Source: Prochlorococcus sp. AG-402-N10
GTDB lineage: Bacteria > Cyanobacteriota > Cyanobacteriia > PCC-6307 > Cyanobiaceae
Assembly: GCA_003216465.1 (NCBI GenBank)
Contig: QCIU01000011.1
Location: forward strand, 1-48,955
Length of the DNA stretch: 48,955 nt
Direction: 5' to 3'
The notes under the pieces were generated by a model. The model saw only the letters and a program-made list of their open reading frames with translations. It did not search any database and had not been told where the DNA came from. How positions within the stretch are numbered: the stretch's first letter is position 1; each line of letters opens with the position of its first letter. A program made the position numbers and the translations under genes. This document shows, piece after piece, positions 30,617 through 38,151 of this stretch.

Positions 30617-30660
30617 TCCACGATAGGATTAGAACCTGCGACCTAGTGTTCCCAAAACAC
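30617..30660 (-). repeat. Displaced tRNA-Pro 3' half, decayed (att site, E10/E11)
   Basis: GATAGGATTAGAACCTGCGA then CCTAGTGTTCCCAAAACAC: a weaker copy with a 2-base deletion in the acceptor and several changes, but aligned along its length. Followed by CTAGTGCAGCACTAGG and CAAGCTATAAC, like the copy at 1164; the tail (to about 30740) is shared between these two. Confidence 0.75.
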
Positions 30661-30750
30661 TTAACAGCTCTAGTGCAGCACTAGGTTCTCAAGCTATAAC
30701 TATTTTTTTGCTTATTTCTGCGAAGTTTGTTAGGACCAATCAAGTAATAT

Positions 30751-30769
30751 TTGACCGCAAATTGACCGC
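30751..30769 (+). repeat. Arm-type tandem word, left end of E11 (TTGACCGC)
   Basis: TTGACCGCAAATTGACCGC, starting exactly 91 bases after the att core. From here to 31102 the sequence is AT-rich with no gene seen. Partner at 33218. Confidence 0.75.
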
Positions 30770-31102
30770 AAATTCTTTTAAAACAATTTTTACTTGCATT
30801 TTATACATTGAGTTGCTTTATTTAAATCAGTTAAATATAAGAATGTGAGATAGAGTCATTAGATAAATATTTGTAGAATCATTGGAAAACTTTAGTTATT
30901 ACGACTATTTAAATTCGATATCATTTCATCCCCCCGTAATGATAATAACTACATTGGTATTCTTTTTTATAAGAAGAAAATTCTTATTAGATGGTAAAAA
31001 AAATTAGTGTATCTTCTTTTATTTAATATTGAAATCTTTGAATGAATTAAGGATTAAATAAAGGAAAGAAGTTAAAAAAACTAATGTATATATTGATTCC
31101 AT

Positions 31103-31471
31103 TTAACTTGCCGTTGTAATAGAACTGCTTAATCCGTAGGTCAGAAAAATAAAAGTGGTAAATGAAACCCCAATCATTACTGTGGTATAAAGTTTATTCA
31201 ATTTAAAATTATTTTGATTAGATGAAAAGTCAGCTATTACAAAGTTTTTCATTGAATATTTTTGTCTACTTGTAAAATTATTGCTGTTTACCAAATTACC
31301 AAGAATTGGTTCTGAGGTAAGAGAATTTTCTTGAGGAATAAAAGACTTAAAAGCTTTATCTTCATTAAAGAAAGTTGGGAACATATATGTGTGCCACAAA
31401 GCAATTACCGCAACCCAAAAGATTAAACTTAAACCTGCAAAACCAAAAAGTAAGAATCTAAATATCTCCAT
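31103..31471 (-). CDS. Membrane protein of unknown function, 122 aa
   Basis: N-terminal hydrophobic segment (RFLLFGFAGLSLIFWVAVIA), a soluble loop of about 60 residues (FFNEDKAFKSFIPQENSLTS to SSNQNNFKLN) and a C-terminal helix (VMIGVSFTTFIFLTYGLSS). Divergent from the small plus-strand genes at 31682. No family recognised. Confidence 0.55.
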   Translation of the reverse strand: MEIFRFLLFGFAGLSLIFWVAVIALWHTYMFPTFFNEDKAFKSFIPQENSLTSEPILGNLVNSNNFTSRQKYSMKNFVIADFSSNQNNFKLNKLYTTVMIGVSFTTFIFLTYGLSSSITTAS

Positions 31472-31681
31472 TAAAATTATTGAGATTAATTTAAATCTAC
31501 ATTAAATTTAAATATCAAAGTTTAAAAAATATACTTTAGCCAAACCAATAAATCATTCTCTATGGTGACTAATGATCAAAGAGAATGTTAATAGGAGTTT
31601 TTAATTAAATATAACTTAAAGATTTGATTTTTAAATTTTTTAAAAAGGTCAAAATAAATAACAAATTAACTATTTATAAAA

Positions 31682-31975
31682 ATGGACTTTAGAGTTTTAC
31701 TCGTAATTGCACCTATTGTTTTCGCATGGATATTTACTGTCTTTTGGTTAGGCAAATGGGATGTATTCAGACTAACTCCTTTAGGATTACCTAAAAAGGA
31801 CTTGGCTCCTTTTAAAAACTATCAAGTATGGGAAGATTCCTCGATTATCAATAAAAATAGACCTGAGGAAGGATACCCGGTATTCACTGTAAGAACTGCA
31901 GCTGTAAATGCCTTAGGAATACCAACTGTTTTCTTTCTTGGGGCAATTTTTGCAATGCAGTTTAAATCTTATTAA
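31682..31975 (+). CDS. Small membrane protein with PsbY-like head, 97 aa
   Basis: [20 protein letters not shown] is close in layout to PsbY peptides (MDxRVxxVxxPxxxA), but the protein continues with about 60 polar residues ([19 protein letters not shown]) and a second helix ([16 protein letters not shown]). I treat the PsbY resemblance as weak. Followed after 14 bases by a paralogous head at 31990. Confidence 0.55.
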   Translation: MDFRVLLVIAPIVFAWIFTVFWLGKWDVFRLTPLGLPKKDLAPFKNYQVWEDSSIINKNRPEEGYPVFTVRTAAVNALGIPTVFFLGAIFAMQFKSY

Positions 31976-31989
31976 TTAAGGGAGTTTGA

Positions 31990-32175
31990 ATGGATATTAG
32001 ATACTTAGTTGTAGGGGCTCCTTTTATCATTGCTTTTTTCTATACTCTTTTTTGGCTTCAAAGATGGGGAGCTTTTAATTCATCCTCTAAAAATAATTCA
32101 AAAAAAATGATTATAAAAGATGAAGGGTCAAGCAAAGGTTTGATACTAGAAAACATCTTCCTCACAAAAAACTAA
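31990..32175 (+). CDS. Small membrane protein with PsbY-like head, 61 aa
   Basis: MDIRYLVVGAPFIIAFFYTL and FWLQRW resemble the head of the gene before it; the rest is a short charged tail (SSKNNSKKMIIKDEGSS). GGGAG eight bases before the ATG is a fair ribosome site. The pair looks like a local duplication with divergent tails. Confidence 0.55.
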   Translation: MDIRYLVVGAPFIIAFFYTLFWLQRWGAFNSSSKNNSKKMIIKDEGSSKGLILENIFLTKN

Positions 32176-32211
32176 TTTACTAAGAAAATCTTAAACAATT
32201 TATCAGTTATT

Positions 32212-32310
32212 ATGATTCCTCTAGAACAATTTTTGTTTTTAGCAGTTTCTCTTTATGCTTTTTTTTATCTTTCAATGAGTCTTGTAAATATATTAATTTA
32301 TTTACAATAA
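32212..32310 (+). CDS. Tiny membrane peptide, 32 aa
   Basis: MIPLEQFLFLAVSLYAFFYL then SMSLVNILIYLQ: nearly the whole peptide is one hydrophobic helix. Photosystem subunits of this size exist, but I cannot assign this one. Third member of the E11 run of small membrane proteins. Confidence 0.45.
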   Translation: MIPLEQFLFLAVSLYAFFYLSMSLVNILIYLQ

Positions 32311-32639
32311 AACTAATTTAATATAAAAATTACCTCTGAATGTATAAAATAAATCTTCCTAAATTAAGGAACTCAATGTATAAATATAAAAGTAGAAATT
32401 AGAGAAATCTACTAACCGCGAGCTTTGATATTCTCGGTTTAATGAGAACCTCTCTTTGACCTCATTTTCTTTTTCGCAATCTTAGAAAATGAGGTTTAAA
32501 TTTGTTTAAATCCCATTTAAAATAATATTTTATTAAAAGGCTGTATGAAAAATAACTTTTATAATTAAATATTATTCAGAAGTTTGTATATTATTTACTT
32601 TAAAAAAAATAGTTTTTTATCTATAAATTAAATGTAGAT

Positions 32640-32742
32640 ATTTGGCGAATCTGCAACGGAATAAAACCCGTCTTTATGAACCAAGCCAAAGAAAATATTC
32701 TTAACTGCTTTTTAGTTATTTTAGTAGTTAGGAATATTTTTA
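32640..32742 (+). ncRNA. Candidate structured RNA with terminator
   Basis: TTTGGC (32641-32646) pairs with GCCAAA (32685-32690) and encloses ACGG/CCGT (32656-32671). It is followed by a terminator-type hairpin, AATATTCTTAACT (32694-32706) with AGTTAGGAATATT (32725-32737) and a T-run. The gene at 32787 starts 45 bases later. Could be a small RNA or an attenuator; no known riboswitch motif recognised. A second hairpin, CCTCATTTTC/GAAAATGAGG, lies at 32461-32495. Confidence 0.42.
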
Positions 32743-32786
32743 TTAAAGATTTAAATTCATAAAATATTCATCATTTGGAAATTTAA

Positions 32787-33200
32787 ATGACAAGTAATTT
32801 GAGCAAAGAAAAGACTTTAGAAAATATTTACAAGGATTTAGAATCTGGAATACCAGAAAATAAATCTATCAAAGAGTATTCTCTCCCTAATGCAAGACAG
32901 TGGTTAGGCGGTAGATTTGTTGCTATTTGGGTTTTGCCTATTTTTTTTATAAATAAAATTTCAAAGTTATTTGCATCATCTGCTTTTATAAAACCTTATT
33001 CACCATCAAAAACTGGTCCCACTTATAAGCAACCAGAAACTCTGTACACTTCTTTAAAAAATGTTTTTAAAGGTAATGATCATTTAAGATTTTTTGATCA
33101 TAGGTTTATTGGTATCTGGGTATTACCAATAGCCTTAACTGGAATTGTCTTTGAAATACTATTCATAGCTCCTACGAATAACACTTCACCTTTTAATTAA
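32787..33200 (+). CDS. Membrane protein with internal repeat, 137 aa
   Basis: Two membrane segments with a repeated lead-in: GGRFVAIWVLPIFFINKI (about 47-64) and DHRFIGIWVLPIALTGIVFE (about 103-122). The loop between them carries PYSPSKTGPTYKQPE. This looks like an internal duplication of a one-helix unit RFxxIWVLPI. No family recognised. It may be controlled by the structured region before it. Confidence 0.6.
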   Translation: MTSNLSKEKTLENIYKDLESGIPENKSIKEYSLPNARQWLGGRFVAIWVLPIFFINKISKLFASSAFIKPYSPSKTGPTYKQPETLYTSLKNVFKGNDHLRFFDHRFIGIWVLPIALTGIVFEILFIAPTNNTSPFN

Positions 33201-33217
33201 TTATTTTAATAAATAAA

Positions 33218-33235
33218 TGACCGCAATTTGACCGC
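33218..33235 (+). repeat. Arm-type tandem word, right end of E11 (TGACCGC)
   Basis: TGACCGCAATTTGACCGC, then an inverted GCGGTC at 33245. Ends 74 bases before the att core at 33309. Same word and orientation as 30751. Confidence 0.75.
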
Positions 33236-33257
33236 AGATCATTGCGGTCTTAATTTG

Positions 33258-33292
33258 TCAATAAAAAAGATAGGCTGGGAAACCTATCTATG
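33258..33292 (-). terminator. Element-carried tRNA terminator (E11 right end)
   Basis: GATAGGCTGGGAAACCTATC preceded by A6 on the plus strand: on the minus strand a GATAGG/CCTATC stem and T6. Stem bases differ from the E8 copy (GACAGG/CCTGTC) in a compensating way while the loop is nearly the same. Confidence 0.7.
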
Positions 33293-33308
33293 ACTTGGAT
33301 TATTAGAG

Positions 33309-33353
33309 TCGGGGCGACAGGATTCGAACCTGCGACCTAGTGCTCCCAAAGCA
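33309..33353 (-). repeat. Displaced tRNA-Pro 3' half (att site, E11/E12)
   Basis: Exact copy up to AAAGCA, then AACC instead of CACC. The last displaced copy before the intact tRNA, so E12 is the newest insertion on this side. Confidence 0.92.
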
Positions 33354-33458
33354 ACCGTGCAGATTTAGTGATATCAAGAGTTTTCAGTCATAACAATAGA
33401 TATAGCCTAATTTGCTAATTCCACTAAGTGTCGAATTGTTCAGATAAGGTTGACTTTT

Positions 33459-33476
33459 TTACACGTTTTTTACACA
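33459..33476 (+). repeat. Arm-type tandem word, left end of E12 (TTTACACG)
   Basis: TTTACACGTTTTTTACACA (two direct copies 11 bases apart), about 106 bases after the att core, 29 bases before the recombinase gene. Partner at 41033. Confidence 0.75.
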
Positions 33477-33504
33477 ATATAGATAACAAGTGTACGGGTG
33501 CTCT

Positions 33505-34701
33505 ATGCCAGTTAAGACAAAAACAGAATCATGGGTTCAACATTTTAGAGATCAACTAAAGACTTTTATGGCTCCTAAAGCTTCTTGGTATGTTCAAGAA
33601 AGTAGAGGAAAAATTAGATTATTAGTTAAAGAAGATGGAAGAACTCAAACCTTAACTCTTGAGAATGATTGGTCAGTTAAAGGATCAACTGAAGCAATAA
33701 AAAGAATATCTCTTATATATAAAAACTTTTATTCAGATTTAGGAAATAGATCATTAGAAAAGTCATCAATCGTTGTTGATAAATCATCTTCTAATAGCGA
33801 AATAGATTTTAAAGAATTATTTGAACAATTTAGAGCCTTTTGCCCATCTGCTTCCGATACAACATGGAGTAAATCCTACGAGCCAGTACTCCATACAGCC
33901 CAAGAACTATTAGAAAGATCGAAAGGTAAACCACAAAACGGAGAAGAATTAATGACATCTTCCCTAAAGAAATGGGAACAGGGTAGTAGGTCAAGACAAA
34001 TTGCTAGAAGAGCGTTACAAAAATTTCTAGATTGGGCAGTTTTTAGAGGAAAATTACCAACACAATATGCACCTGTAAAAATCAAAGAAACTTTGAAAAA
34101 GAAGCGTGTAGGTTATGCACTTACTGATAGTCAGATATTGCAATTGATAGCATCAGAAAAAGATCCTAAATGGCAATTTAATTATCAACTATTAGCTGTT
34201 TACGGACTAAGACCAGAAGAACTACGTTTTCTTGTTATTAAAGATGGGGTTAGAGGTAAAGAGTTATGGACTACTTATGAGAAATCTATGGGTGGAACTA
34301 AAGGTCAAAAGACTGAACCAAGAAAGTTAGCTCCCTTATTACTTAAAGATGGTAAAGGTTTTATTAATTGGAACTTACAAGAAAGATTAGAAAAAGGAGA
34401 ACAAACTGGATCTGTTGGGAAATTAGGAAAAGGTAGTGATGCTTTAAGAACAAAACTAATTAGAAATCCTATATGGAATAAATTTAAAAAAGAAGCTGAT
34501 AAACAAAAAGAAGTATTAGTGCCTTATGCCTTCCGCCATAGATATGCAAAAGTAGCTCATCAAAGATCAGTTGAAATGAATCTAACTATTAAAGATATTG
34601 CTTTTGTTATGGGTCATACAGTTGAAGTACACCAGCAAAACTATGCAAGATTTATGCCAGAAGATACCTTTGCTAAATTCGAGAAACAGTTAGCAGCGTA
34701 A
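33505..34701 (+). CDS. int: Tyrosine recombinase (integrase) of satellite E12, 398 aa
   Basis: ATG at 33505 (MPVKTKTESWVQHF) chosen to match the E9 homologue; a GTG five codons upstream is possible. Catalytic set as in E9: LAVYGLRPEELRFLV, box II PYAFRHRYAK (Tyr in place of the usual His), MGHTVEVHQQNYARF with the nucleophile. Roughly two thirds of residues match the E9 protein over the catalytic half, less in the N-terminal half, in line with the two elements having different arm-site words. Followed by a regulatory cassette and two secreted-protein genes. Confidence 0.9.
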   Translation: MPVKTKTESWVQHFRDQLKTFMAPKASWYVQESRGKIRLLVKEDGRTQTLTLENDWSVKGSTEAIKRISLIYKNFYSDLGNRSLEKSSIVVDKSSSNSEIDFKELFEQFRAFCPSASDTTWSKSYEPVLHTAQELLERSKGKPQNGEELMTSSLKKWEQGSRSRQIARRALQKFLDWAVFRGKLPTQYAPVKIKETLKKKRVGYALTDSQILQLIASEKDPKWQFNYQLLAVYGLRPEELRFLVIKDGVRGKELWTTYEKSMGGTKGQKTEPRKLAPLLLKDGKGFINWNLQERLEKGEQTGSVGKLGKGSDALRTKLIRNPIWNKFKKEADKQKEVLVPYAFRHRYAKVAHQRSVEMNLTIKDIAFVMGHTVEVHQQNYARFMPEDTFAKFEKQLAA

Positions 34702-34712
34702 AATATATTTGA

Positions 34713-34756
34713 TTGACAGTCGATCTACATTAGAGGGTATAACAACCCTCTTTTTT
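34713..34756 (+). promoter_or_regulatory. Promoter-hairpin cassette (copy e)
   Basis: TTGACAGTCGATCTA (34713-34727), GAGGGTATAACAACCCTC (34733-34750), T6, then ATG at 34759. The loop contains TATAAC at a 19-base spacing from TTGACA, so the hairpin could also be read as the -10 region. Confidence 0.62.
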
Positions 34757-34758
34757 AT

Positions 34759-35538
34759 ATGAAAAAATTATTAGTACTTCCTTTGTTATTAGGGTCATTT
34801 TTTATTACTTCAAATGTTGACTCATCTGTAATTGACTTATATGAAAATAAAAATAGTAATAACAACCTTTTAATTGCTGATTGCGGCGGCGGCGGTGGTG
34901 GTGGTGGTATGTCTCCAAAAGCAAGAGCCGAACAAGAAGCAAAACGACAAAAGTCTAAGGATGCGGCAAAAAAAAGAATAATTCAATCCAAGAGAGCTGC
35001 TGGTAAATCTTTAACTGATGAAGAGAAGAAAATTATTTGTACTTCAGGAGATGATTGTAATTTTGAGATAGATTTATTTCCAGATAATTTTAGATACTCC
35101 ATGTTTTTAAATAAAGAAAAAGAAGTTAAAAAGTTCTTAATTGAAAACAATATGTTTGCTCCTGCAATTTGGAATATATTCCAAAATTATCGTTATGAAA
35201 TCATAAAAGAATATCTAAATAACAAAAAACATTCAGGATTTATTAATGAAACTATATCTGCCTTAGAAGAAAAGTTACCACTACATGATTTTGAGAGTTT
35301 CCCAAAAATAAGCGAACCATATACTTACGAAAAATATATGAATAATTTTGAACCACTTGATGAAGATGATGATGGTGAAAGAAAGTTTTCTTCTGTTCTT
35401 TTAAGAGCATTTGCTGAAAATACTGAGGAATTAACTAAAGAAACAAATACTATGAATGAGGCAATGTCGTTTACAATCAATGGAATTTTGGATTTACTAA
35501 GTTCACTTATGGAATTAACCCATAAGGAAAAATTGTAG
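34759..35538 (+). CDS. Exported protein with Gly8 tract, 259 aa
   Basis: Signal peptide (KKLLVLPLLLGSFFITSNV), then LIADCGGGGGGGGMSPKARA: a single cysteine followed by eight glycines. The mature region is charged and helical (EQEAKRQKSKDAAKKRIIQS and a C-terminal amphipathic end). The Cys could be a lipid site only if the signal ended there, which is too late in the chain, so I do not call it a lipoprotein. No known domain. Placed between integrase and capsid region in E12, where E9 has the ligase. Confidence 0.6.
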   Translation: MKKLLVLPLLLGSFFITSNVDSSVIDLYENKNSNNNLLIADCGGGGGGGGMSPKARAEQEAKRQKSKDAAKKRIIQSKRAAGKSLTDEEKKIICTSGDDCNFEIDLFPDNFRYSMFLNKEKEVKKFLIENNMFAPAIWNIFQNYRYEIIKEYLNNKKHSGFINETISALEEKLPLHDFESFPKISEPYTYEKYMNNFEPLDEDDDGERKFSSVLLRAFAENTEELTKETNTMNEAMSFTINGILDLLSSLMELTHKEKL

Positions 35539-35564
35539 AAGAGATGAAGATCCGAAAAATTGGT

Positions 35565-35606
35565 AAGTAGGTTCGTTTCTAATTACTTTGCTATACCTGT
35601 ATAAAC
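35565..35606 (+). promoter_or_regulatory. Shared upstream element (second copy)
   Basis: AGTAGGTTCGTTTCTAATTA and CTTTGCTATACCTGTATAAAC, the counterpart of 2735-2775. TATAAA lies 14-20 bases before the ATG at 35620. Confidence 0.5.
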
Positions 35607-35619
35607 AATTAATTTTTAA

Positions 35620-35805
35620 ATGAAAATATTATTATTGCTTCCATTGTTATTAGGTTTCTCAGTTCCAGCTATTGCTCATAATGATGCTAATGGTGGATGC
35701 GGAAATCATTGTAATAGACCACTTTCTATGACTGAAGAGGGAGAAGGTGCTGAGACTGAAGTGGATTTACCGAGTAAAAGTGGGTGTGGAGATTTGTGGT
35801 GTTAA
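35620..35805 (+). CDS. Small secreted cysteine-rich peptide, 61 aa
   Basis: Signal peptide MKILLLLPLLLGFSVPAIA, predicted cleavage before HNDANGG, leaving a mature peptide of about 42 residues with Cys at GGCGNHCNR and at GCGDLWC: four cysteines with His and Asp nearby, and an acidic middle (EEGEGAETEVDLP). It could be a disulfide peptide or a metal-binding peptide; toxin or bacteriocin is possible but unproven. Shares its upstream element with the SYLF gene at 2787. Confidence 0.6.
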   Translation: MKILLLLPLLLGFSVPAIAHNDANGGCGNHCNRPLSMTEEGEGAETEVDLPSKSGCGDLWC

Positions 35806-35918
35806 GAGAGAGACTAGGTTCTTTCTAGCAAGTTCACTGTGGGTTATTCGCACGGACGAAATTTGTTTAGCGTGAAGAAACAATCTATATGACAGGTGTC
35901 ATTTGTAAGCAAGCCAAA

Positions 35919-36170
35919 TTAACGGCTATTAGCGAGTTTTATATATAAATGAAGGTCATAATCGTTAACTTCTACCCAATTATTAGACGTTAAGTGGTTT
36001 CTTATATGTTGAGCTAGTGTTTTGCCTTTTATTTCCTTCATATAGAGGTGTTTTTGGCCATTTATTGTCGATAAATAGGGTTTTAAAGCCCCTTTTTCTT
36101 CTAATTGATAAAGAGAATTTCTAGATTTGAAGCCCAAACATTTTGCGGCCTCGGAAAAATTGCAAAGCAT
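35919..36170 (-). CDS. Small HTH protein, 83 aa, downstream of the capsid gene (E12)
   Basis: ATG at 36170 (MLCNFSEAAKCLGFKSRNSL) matches the E9 homologue at 22028-22300 in place and plan: HTH (SEAAKCLGFKSRNSLYQLEEKG), wing NGQKHLYMKEIKG, then a variable C-terminus. Only moderately similar. Likely regulator or directionality factor. Its start is just before the conserved two-stem element. Confidence 0.65.
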   Translation of the reverse strand: MLCNFSEAAKCLGFKSRNSLYQLEEKGALKPYLSTINGQKHLYMKEIKGKTLAQHIRNHLTSNNWVEVNDYDLHLYIKLANSR

Positions 36171-36196
36171 GGAAAATATAGAGAATAAAAACAAAT

Positions 36197-36332
36197 GAGA
36201 GAGGACTAACTATGAAGGAAAGCACCACTTAACCTAAAAAACCTCTCTCAAATGTTTAAAAAACGGAGTTTCGGATGAGGAGGAAATCAGGCGATGCATA
36301 CCTTTATCCTTGCTCATATACACCTAACTCCG
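36197..36332 (-). ncRNA. Conserved two-stem element beside the capsid gene (E12)
   Basis: Stem 1: GAGAGAGG (36197-36204) with CCTCTCTC (36242-36249). Stem 2: CGGAG (36264-36268) with CTCCG (36328-36332), with GATGAGGAGGAAAT and ATCCTTGCTCA conserved inside. Pairing is kept against the E9 copy (GGGAGG/CCTCCC; GCGGGG/CCCCGC) although the bases differ. Confidence 0.6.
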
Positions 36333-36338
36333 CTATTA

Positions 36339-37979
36339 CTACGCAGCGATAGCGTCTTTCATTGCTGCAAAACTCTCAGGATGAGCAACATTGATGTCTA
36401 GAGATTGAATAACTCTTAGAGAAGTAGAACCTTTTGCGAAATTTGAATAAGGATCGACTAAAATTTCTAGCTCAGAAAATAAGCCGATATATAAATCAGC
36501 AAAGTTTCCATAAAGGATTGCAGATAAGTTAGATCCTGAACCTTTAGACAAGTTTGAAGGTATGTTGTTTGTTACCATCATTTTCCTTGAAAGGATTTGT
36601 TGAGAACCTAGTTCAGAACCATAAGGATCAAGGATGTAATCGCCATTTGAATCCTTTAATTTGTGAACTGCTGCTTCTACTTTTGAGTTAGTGACAAAAG
36701 AACAATTTGGAAGATCAGCATTGTCTACTGATACTGCTTTTTTAAGATCAATAAAATCATCTAAATCTGCTGCTGCTCCATTAGTTCCACCTGCAACTGA
36801 CCCAATTCCAGATACGTTTAATACACCTGTGGGCTGATTGCTTGATCCAGAACCATTTAAAGCTGCTGCATCAATAGCGTTAGCAATAATAGAAACAAAA
36901 CCATTTCTAATAACTTGCTCAATTTCTGGAGTGCTTTGAAGCTTCATCAAATGAGAGTAAGTAGTAACTGCTCCAACAGTTTTAGGAGACATTGTCACTT
37001 GATCTACTGTTCCTGTTGAATCTGTAAGAGTGTCGCCATTGTCGCCAGCGATCCAATAAGCGGTATTGTCAGTAGCTCTTCTAGGAATTGCAACATTGCC
37101 AACTAAGCCAGGGAGATAAGTTGCTCCTAATTCTCCAACAACTGTTCTATTTCTTAGGGCTTCGATAAAGTTATCTGCTAAAAGATCAGTAGCAATTAAA
37201 TTACCGCCAGCAGATGCGGTTCCAGCGACATAAGCCCTTTTCTTCCATCCATTTTTAGGTACGAAGAAACCTGCTGTTCTCTTACCTGTTTGGATTTCAA
37301 TTTCCCTGTTTACTTCAGCTTCTCTACCTGTTAAACCTCTACCTGATTGAATACCTTTAGCGGCTTCAATAATAGAGAAATCTGCTGCTGCTGATCTGTA
37401 TTCTCTTTCTTCCCAATTATTTGTAATTGCTTGAATTTCTTCAGGCTCGTTAATTTGGGGTGTTAATGGTTCGGCCATTGATTTAGGTTGTGAATGTACT
37501 TTTGGATGTGAACGCATGACTCCGATTGTGGGGTCACTAGCCACCGAAACAAATGAGGCTTCAAGAGGCTCCCATTTGGTCGCCAACATATAGTCATCTT
37601 TCTCTTCCATTTCGTGAACTTGATAGCCAATACTTACGTTTCTAATTACTCCAGCAGCTACATCGGCTTGTACTTCTCTTGCTTTTTCAGAATTACCAAA
37701 TTTAATATCAACTTTTAATTTTTTATCTTGTAAATATGCTCTTCTAATTACTCCTACTTGAATAGTTGGATCATGTGACCAAAGGACAGGAGCAGAATCA
37801 TTAAATCTTTTTAGGTCTATTGCTCCAATTGCATGAGATAAGACTTCTTTTCCAAAACCACGCTCAACAGGATATTCAGAACTAACAGACATTGTTAATT
37901 GATTATCTTCAATTAGTTCATCATCAATTTGTAGAAACCTTCTTTGGATTTCTGGTTTTACTTTTGCACTTGATGCCAT
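36339..37979 (-). CDS. HK97-type prohead protease / major capsid protein fusion (E12)
   Basis: 546 residues, same length as the E9 fusion and very similar from about residue 180 on (AGGNLIATDLLADNFIEALR and the rest), less so in the protease part. Protease residues: His in VLWSHDP and Ser in NVSIGYQVHE. The Met of MAEPLTPQ (equal to M169 in E9) is kept, but no strong ribosome site precedes it here. Delta-like and capsid parts are complete (LEILVDPYSNFAKG). Without portal, terminase and tail genes, this fits a capsid-forming satellite. Confidence 0.88.
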   Translation of the reverse strand: MASSAKVKPEIQRRFLQIDDELIEDNQLTMSVSSEYPVERGFGKEVLSHAIGAIDLKRFNDSAPVLWSHDPTIQVGVIRRAYLQDKKLKVDIKFGNSEKAREVQADVAAGVIRNVSIGYQVHEMEEKDDYMLATKWEPLEASFVSVASDPTIGVMRSHPKVHSQPKSMAEPLTPQINEPEEIQAITNNWEEREYRSAAADFSIIEAAKGIQSGRGLTGREAEVNREIEIQTGKRTAGFFVPKNGWKKRAYVAGTASAGGNLIATDLLADNFIEALRNRTVVGELGATYLPGLVGNVAIPRRATDNTAYWIAGDNGDTLTDSTGTVDQVTMSPKTVGAVTTYSHLMKLQSTPEIEQVIRNGFVSIIANAIDAAALNGSGSSNQPTGVLNVSGIGSVAGGTNGAAADLDDFIDLKKAVSVDNADLPNCSFVTNSKVEAAVHKLKDSNGDYILDPYGSELGSQQILSRKMMVTNNIPSNLSKGSGSNLSAILYGNFADLYIGLFSELEILVDPYSNFAKGSTSLRVIQSLDINVAHPESFAAMKDAIAA

Positions 37980-38151
37980 CAGAACTATTGCTATTACTAC
38001 TATTTTAAAATTTGTCTATAAATAAGCTCAAAAAAAAGTACTACCAAAATTGCTGTTTTTACTAATTTCCGTTATTTGCCCTTATTTCGTAAAAAATTGG
38101 CAATAAATCGCATTATTTTGGCTTTTTTTGCCTTTATATCGCACTATTTGA
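37980..38151 (+). other. AT-rich region with short repeats (possible origin), E12
   Basis: Counterpart of 24381-24552: TTTCGTAAAAAATTGGCAAT, AAATCGCATTATTTTGGC, TTTTTTTGCC and CGCACTATTTGAATGTATATA. The sequence just before the small plus-strand gene is nearly identical in both elements; the part nearer the capsid gene is not. Confidence 0.4.

Noticed and set aside
31682-32310. Photosystem II psb genes
   Set aside because: Only the head of two peptides recalls PsbY; length and tails do not fit, so I kept them as unknown membrane proteins.
1164-33353. CRISPR array, because of a repeat of about 46 bases recurring many times
   Set aside because: Spacing is 0.5 to 8 kb, units contain genes, and the repeat is a tRNA half; no cas gene is seen.
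34759-35538. Lipoprotein (Cys before the glycine tract)
   Set aside because: The Cys lies about 40 residues in, after a polar region, not at the end of the hydrophobic signal segment.
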